From the NCBI RefSeq assembly GCF_963576545.1, contig NC_083644.1, forward strand, positions 26,787,393 through 26,851,392: DNA of 64,000 nucleotides. Direction: 5' to 3'. A model generated the notes under the pieces. That model was not told where the DNA came from. It saw nothing but the letters and a program-made list of their open reading frames with translations, and ran no database searches. The position numbers and the translations under genes were made by a program. Below are positions 58,299 through 64,000 of the stretch, piece after piece (positions within the stretch are counted from its first letter, which is position 1; each line of letters starts with the position of its first letter). This DNA is from Limanda limanda. Lineage: Eukaryota; Chordata; Actinopteri; Pleuronectiformes; Pleuronectidae.

Positions 58299-58720
58299 CA
58301 GTGTTTCCAGATGTACGATCATTATCATATTTGTACGATCATTTTATCCTCTGTACGTTTCAATAATGCATAATGTACGATAATTAGATCATTTTGTGAC
58401 ACATTATTGGTGTCACTTGTATCAGTTGTTATTTGGATAGTAAAATATAGATCACATCTGTATATAGGCATCTCTTCTCAGGTGACGTCTTTCCAGAGAA
58501 TGAAGCTTGTGATGATGATGCTGTGACTTGTGTCGACTGCTTAACACAAGTTCTTTCTGATTTATGTTTCAGATTAAGAGTCTTGTGCCATGAAAGGATC
58601 GTTGCTGTACACTGAAACGCTTTGGAATCTTGACATAGCTTCCAAGTGTTGGTATTGAGCATCCCATCCTTACTCTGGTTGCGTACACCGATTTTTCTCA
58701 AAATAGGATAATTTTAAGCT
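58299..58720. repeat. Possible hAT fragment starting CAGTGTTTCC
   Basis: CAGTGTTTCC is a terminal motif common in hAT elements. It is followed by four 'gtacgat'-like words (58313-58382). The next 350 bp include weak coding-like sequence on the minus strand that I cannot assign. No right end was recognised. Confidence 0.3.
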
Positions 58721-60338
58721 ACTTCGACGATACTTCATTTACAACATTTACCATCTGGCAAAACTGGGTGTGACGACAACAAACCAAAACAACAGTAAAT
58801 CTTGTTGAATTGATTTTAGGCTAAACCCAAACAGTTACAAAGATTTTTAGACTGACATTTTCAGTTTTTAACAGATAAATTATGTGGTTTTAATAAAGAA
58901 TAAAACTCAATGTAGTGTGCTGTCAATTGAAGTTGAGTGATGTTGTGCAACATGCAACTTTTTTAATGGACAACTAATTAAACAGCAAAAAGACCGTACC
59001 ATCACTATCTTTTTGTAACACAACAAATTGATCTAGACATGAAGTACATTCTATGTAACCCAAGCAGTGTAATATCAGTGTGGATATAAACCACCCGGGT
59101 CAGATTAAGACTTCTCATTGAACTCTAGGTAATGGATGTTGCATAAGGGCTGGATATAGTAGAAAATGTCATAAATGTGGTTAAAAGCTACTTGAGCTGT
59201 GACAGACCAGAGCCTCTTAGCACATATGAAGACTAAAAGCACCGCAGGGTGCTGCGGACACTGCATTAAACGCATTAATGCAATAAAGGAAGTGAAGTTA
59301 GATGAAGGCATATATTTAAGTACTAGATCTTGGATACGATAGAAGTACATAACATGTGTTGCTAGGAGATGTGGCCTGAAGTAGGAGATGGTGAATGTGG
59401 GTTGCTGTTTTATGTTGCAAAGTACAACCAGCTTCTAATCAACAACATTAAACCTCACCAGGGGACATTGGGATTGGGTCTCACCACAACTTTCAGAGAC
59501 AAACCATTTGCTTTTCAGCATTCTTTATTTCTTCCACCACACGTGAGCAAACATAATTGAAACCAACATGAATTGTCCCCCACAACCTTTTCTGGTTTCT
59601 CGGCTCAGCCTCTTCCAGGCTCTCCTTGTGTGTCTGTCTTCATCCCTTGTGTTACTCCTGAAGTCTTTCTCTATCCTTGTGTCTCAGTCCTTCCCTTTAT
59701 GTGGCAGCTCTGCTGCTGCCCTTTTAATCCAGGTAGAGTTGAATGGCCAACTAGTTTTAGCTTTGCCAATCACCTCTCCCTGGTTCACCTGGATGTGCTC
59801 ACTGAGCCACCTTCACAGGCTTAAAACTGCAGTGAAATGAATCCTGCTCAATAGAAAAATAGAAGATTTATTTAAATGAGGAACCTGCAATTTTCAAGGT
59901 GACCTTTAATTTAATTAACGATAAAGGGAGATGACAGTGAGTTTGGGAGTTGGCACATATAAAGACACACTACTGTCAAAAAGCGTAGAATTCATAATGT
60001 AATATATTTCAATATTATATTCATCGTCACATACATGTTTTACCCACTTTCACCGTGAACTTGTGCATTCAAATATGGGTACGGGGAAGAATAACTACCC
60101 CTAAATGAATCTTTAGAGTTAGTGGACAGTTGATATGACTTTGGTTACCAAATTACAACTATTTATATACATAATGATAGTAGCTCATTTTACACAACAC
60201 TGTCTGTTATTCGCTCTTTATTTCCCTCAAGGAAATCAAGGTGGCTCTCTTTTCCTTGTAAAGCTGGCACTGAACCAAACAAATGGTTGTGTTTGGAAGA
60301 TACCAACTCTCTCATTTTCTTGTCCTTGACCTTTGTAG
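58721..60338. other. Non-coding stretch upstream of the naaladl2 start-like exon
   Basis: May contain naaladl2 intron or 5' flank. No CpG island or clear promoter seen, which suggests that the true first exon lies further right, outside the window. Confidence 0.5.
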
Positions 60339-60392
60339 ATTGTAATTGAGAAAGGCAGCCTGACAGGGAACCGCCAACTGACAAAGGTGAAG
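60339..60392 (+). other. Candidate 54-bp orphan exon
   Basis: Plus strand. It is bounded by a good acceptor (gtccttgacctttgtag) and a consensus donor (GTGAAG|gtaagc), open in frame as IVIEKGSLTGNRQLTKVK. Length is a multiple of three. It runs opposite to naaladl2. No partner exon was found, so it could be chance. Confidence 0.25.
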
Positions 60393-60494
60393 GTAAGCGC
60401 ATCTTTATTATCATGGTGAGGAATCTTTTGCAGGAAACCCTCTAATCATTGATTATGTCTGCACAAATATCAACCAACCTGTGCATCATTTGTA

Positions 60495-60942
60495 CCACAA
60501 CCGTCCTGGTACTGTTTTCGAGAGTCCACTCAGGACCTGCTTCTATGTTCCTAAGCACCATAATCATGAAAAATCATCTCAATTTAGTTTCATGATTGAG
60601 CAGTGCAACAGGATGTCAGAGTTTTGGTACTTGACCCCAAAGTGCACCATTGCATTTTTGAGTGTTAAGCAAAAATGTGACACGTCAAAATCTCATGGGT
60701 TTAATTAGACATCAGTAGCAAAGAAGTGCTGCAGAAAAACCTCTCAGATTCACAGGAATTGTACTTAATCCAGAGCCTTGTCACAATTGGAATACAACAG
60801 ACAGTGTATATGCGAGAGATGGAAAGAATTAACAAGAACTGCGAATTATTGAGGCAGGCAAACTCAGTGAGACACACACAAACTACTGCAATTACAGTGG
60901 TAGGAGTGCCAGTTCTTCATGGAGGTACAACAAAGAGAAAAA
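60495..60942. repeat. Duplicated block B, copy 1 (about 448 bp)
   Basis: Starts ccacaaccgtcctggtactg and ends caacaaagagaaaaaa, directly abutting block A2. The later part is open on the plus strand for 74 codons (60726-60947, MLQKNLSDSQELYLIQSLVT...). I do not recognise it, and it is preserved in both B copies. Confidence 0.9.
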
Positions 60943-62250
60943 AGTAACTGCAATAATACAGACTGCACCATATAAACCACAATTTAATATTGGCAACCTG
61001 ATGGTTTGAGTAATATTTTTGCTGTTAGGAGCAGTTAGAGTCTCATTAATGTGTCAGGACATCAGTTAGACAATATTTATTTACATGTAATGAGTTTGAA
61101 TTGTCCTATTAGTCGAGCAAACAAATCACCTCTTTATAAACACGTTATATTGCTTCAAGTAAGTTATATTTCAATGTGCATCTCTTTAAATGGTTGGTAT
61201 CGCAATTGCTTTTTCACCAAAGGATTATAGCAATTATAGCAATGACAAAGTCAGGATCATTTGTTTTTGGGTGCAAGGGAAATTGAGCAACTCAAATTGT
61301 AATCTGTTGGTCACTATGCATACACTGTCAATGGAGGCATGTAATTAATTTTAATACAATGGGCCCTCGAATTACATTTAATTATGGTTGTAGTCCTTGA
61401 TTATGATTGGCTAAGTCAAATTTGAAGCCGTTGCAAAACATTCTACAAACACAATTCTGTGACCACATTACATCAGTGTAAATTGTTTCTGAATTTCAGA
61501 TTTTGTTGCTGCTACTTGAAGCAGCACTGTAAAAATATCTCGTAGCTCTCTGATGCTGGCCTTAAAGGGGTTTTTCCCCAAGAAATCAAACGATTGAATT
61601 AACTACTCACTACTATGCCGAGGGAGGGGTTGGTGAAGTCAACAAAACACTTCTGGAGTCTCAGGCATAAACAGTGTAGTAGCCGAATCCAATACAATTG
61701 AAGACATTAATGACCTATCTTCAGGCGTAATTAAACAACAGAAAAAACATATCATGCCTCCAAACTGCTCGTGTGGGTGTCATCCAAGTGTCTGAAAGCC
61801 CCAACATTCATATTCGACTTGAAACAAGGTAATTTCCATCGTGGTTTAAGCCAATGGACATTAGCATTTCTGACGGTCCCTGAAGGCACCTCGACTGAAG
61901 ATATCAGCAGACATTTAGGCTTAAAACTTGGTGTACATGTTTGAGTCAAATGCGGTGGGGCCCTTCTGGCACTTGGATGAATCCACATGAGCAGTATGGA
62001 GGCATGTTATGTTTACTTTTCTTCAGTTTGTTTTACATCTGAAGATAGATCAATAATTTCTTCAAATGTATTGGATTCGGCGCAACACTGTTTACCCCTT
62101 GACTCCAAAAGTGTTTTGTGGACTTAAACACTTAACCCACCCCTCCGTAGGCCTAATGTTTAGTAGATGATAAGTGAATTTTCAATTCTGGGTGAACTAT
62201 CCCTTTAAGGCAGTATTTAGCTTGAAATTGCCAGACCAATTAAAATTTGC
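60943..62250. repeat. Duplicated block A, copy 2 (1308 bp)
   Basis: Same orientation as copy 1, 5060 bp further along. It is sandwiched exactly between two copies of block B (60495-60942 and 62250-62689), so it sits inside a duplicated target. Confidence 0.92.
61560..62210. mobile_element. Non-autonomous TIR element, copy in block A2
   Basis: Nearly identical to 56500-57151 (about six substitutions and one missing base). It reached this place as part of the larger duplicated block, not by its own transposition, because the similarity extends over 600 bp beyond its left end. Confidence 0.7.
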
Positions 62251-62689
62251 CACAACCGTCCCGGTACTGTTTTCGAGAGTCCACTCAGGACCTGCTTCTA
62301 TGTTCCTAAGCACCATAATCATGAAAAATCATCTCAATTTAGTTTCATGATTGAGCAGTGCAAGAGGATGTCAGAGTTTTGGTACTTGACCCCAAAGTGC
62401 ACCATTGTGTTAAGCAAAAATGTGACACGTCAAAATCTCATGGGTTTAATTAGACATCAGTAGCAAAGAAGTGCTGCAGAAAAACCTCTCAGATTCACAG
62501 GAATTGTACTTAATCCAGAGCCTTGTCACAATTGGAATACAACAGACAGTGTATATGCGAGAGATGGAAAGAATTAACAAGAACTGCGAATTATTGAGGC
62601 AGGCAAACTCAGTGAGACACACACAAACTACTGCAATTACAGTGGTAGGAGTGCCAGTTCTTCATGGAGGTACAACAAAGAGAAAAAAA
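62250..62689. repeat. Duplicated block B, copy 2 (about 440 bp)
   Basis: Differs from copy 1 by a few substitutions and one 10-bp loss (accattgcatttttgagtgt versus accattgtgt). It follows block A2 without any spacer and continues into unique sequence after the A-run near 62689. Confidence 0.9.
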
Positions 62690-64000
62690 GAAGCATGTTC
62701 AGGCGAAGCTCAAAGCTTAAGATGTATATAGTGAATATTTCCATAGGAAATTCTTCAAAGGAGATGTTTATCCAGTGCTGGATTTCAGTAGAGAATCTGC
62801 AACCAACATAATATTTATTTTAAGTGTCATCTGTTTATTATCTCCAATTAATAATAATAATAACAATAATAATTATAGCAATTGCATGTCTTGACTTGTC
62901 TCACATAGCCAGACCTCCATCTCCACAGCTCTGGGACAGCACTGGAGAATGGACAGTCTGGTTGCACCTTTTATCATTCCGCTGTATGGGAAAACAATGC
63001 TCCGGCTAGTTTGTGCTCCTTTAAACGTATCACACTCATCTTGATTGGCCCTAATCTCAGAAGGCTGTTAAAAAATGCCATGTTGTTTTATATGAATGCT
63101 ATGCTATTCAATTCAACACAGCCAGCTGCGAGTACAGGACACTGGAGCCCAGTGTTTGCATTCCGCGTAAAAACCCAGCTTCTGGCCTTGAATAAATGTT
63201 GTAAGCAAAAATAAGACTAAGAATATGACTTTTAGTTTAGAAGTATATTTTAAGAGACGGGGTGAGCCAGACTGTAAGCTATTGTAATAAATGTCCAGGT
63301 AGTTTGACAAATTAACAAATGTAAGGCACCAACAATTTAACTGTTCTATAGCTAAATTACAAATCAATACAAACAATTATATTTGTACTGAATGACAGTA
63401 TGGCTGTTCAGGCTGTGGAACATCAGGATTGTGAATGTTGATTATTAAAGCTATAATTAGGCCATAATTGGCCACAAGTTGTCATGGCATCCTCTTTTAA
63501 ATGAAGGCAAGCAATAATAACACGGCTATTGGAGATCCACATGATTATTGATCGGACAATTGCAGAACAATCCAGCTCTGACTTGGTCACAGACACCTGG
63601 GTGAACTGTCCTTGTTTAGACAGAGTGGCCACTTTTGTGTTCGTAAGCAGGTTGGGGATCGAATTGAGATGGAAAGGAGAATGGTAGTGGAAAGACACAC
63701 AGATGGAGACAATTAGATGAAGAGTTAGGGAGAGGAGGGAGGATAGAGTCAGTGAGGGATGAGCAAAAGACAGAGACAGTGGCAAAGACATGAAGAAAAG
63801 CGGCCGAAAACAGAAAAGGCAGAAAAGAAGCGGCAAAGTATTTATACATGAAGGAGAGAGGGTAAAACGCAGAGGGAAGAGGTCTGGGAGTTCCCTGGCA
63901 TCAATCTTCAATGCTCCACCACACTTCCATTACTTCTGGCTCAATGCAGATGCAGGATCCTCTCAAGAAAATGGAACAAAAGTTAATTTAGCTGCTGACC
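62690..64000. other. Non-coding stretch at right edge
   Basis: Has a short TAA-rich patch (62848-62875) and a purine-rich patch (63670-63850). No gene recognised. Confidence 0.55.

Noticed and set aside
60726..60947. 74-codon frame repeated at 62471-62731 as possible gene pair
   Set aside because: Both copies lie in duplicated block B, so their identity reflects recent duplication and not selection on a protein. No start context or domain was recognised.

Overview
The window looks like nuclear DNA of a teleost fish, probably a spiny-rayed one. The clues are a Ty3/gypsy chromovirus, a Rex1/CR1-L2-like LINE, Tc1, hAT and RTE remnants, tRNA-derived SINEs ending in a 'GCGCTATATAAATAC' tail, many CA microsatellites, and a host gene broken into small exons with long introns. 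There is no bacterial-style coding. Most of the sequence is intron or intergenic DNA, and most long open frames belong to mobile elements.

Host genes. The one host gene recognised with good support is naaladl2 (N-acetylated alpha-linked acidic dipeptidase-like 2) on the minus strand. Three consecutive coding exons are visible at 57870-58046, 51433-51610 and 50774-50935. Their reading phases join perfectly and encode the cytoplasmic tail and the single membrane anchor of a type II membrane protein. The peptidase-like exons were not found in the rest of the window. If they lie beyond its left edge, positions 1-50773 are largely intron of this gene. A second, unidentified spliced unit on the minus strand (about 26850-27990) starts in a CpG-rich region and carries at most a very short open frame.

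Region by region. 1-13.5 kb: AT-rich non-coding DNA with a MITE-like element (744-1264), a SINE, an RTE LINE remnant (5330-5720), and a possible conserved regulatory patch near 10.65-10.98 kb. 13.9-17.2 kb: a hAT (Charlie-like) transposon with an almost complete transposase broken by one missing base. 21.5-26.4 kb: a young Ty3/gypsy chromovirus with a perfect 5-bp target duplication. 26.8-28 kb: the small spliced unit. 29-33.3 kb: a 134-bp tandem repeat, a hAT-related copy, two Tc1 pieces in opposite orientation and a SINE. 36.4-38.8 kb: a 249-bp-offset tandem duplication and a degenerate 21-bp (seven-codon) coding-like repeat. 39.9-42.1 kb: two DNA transposons, each flanked by an 8-bp direct repeat (39893-40909 is very convincing). 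50.7-58.1 kb: naaladl2 exons, with an open-frame LINE antisense in an intron. 55.9-62.7 kb: a recent B-A-B duplication of 1.3-kb and 0.44-kb blocks.

The mobile elements do not work together as a system. They are independent insertions of different ages into one host intron or intergenic landscape. I found no CRISPR, operon, toxin or obviously new enzymatic system. The most unusual items are the degenerate seven-codon repeat array, the B-A-B duplication, the defective but very recently inserted chromovirus, and the hAT element with a large internal hairpin.
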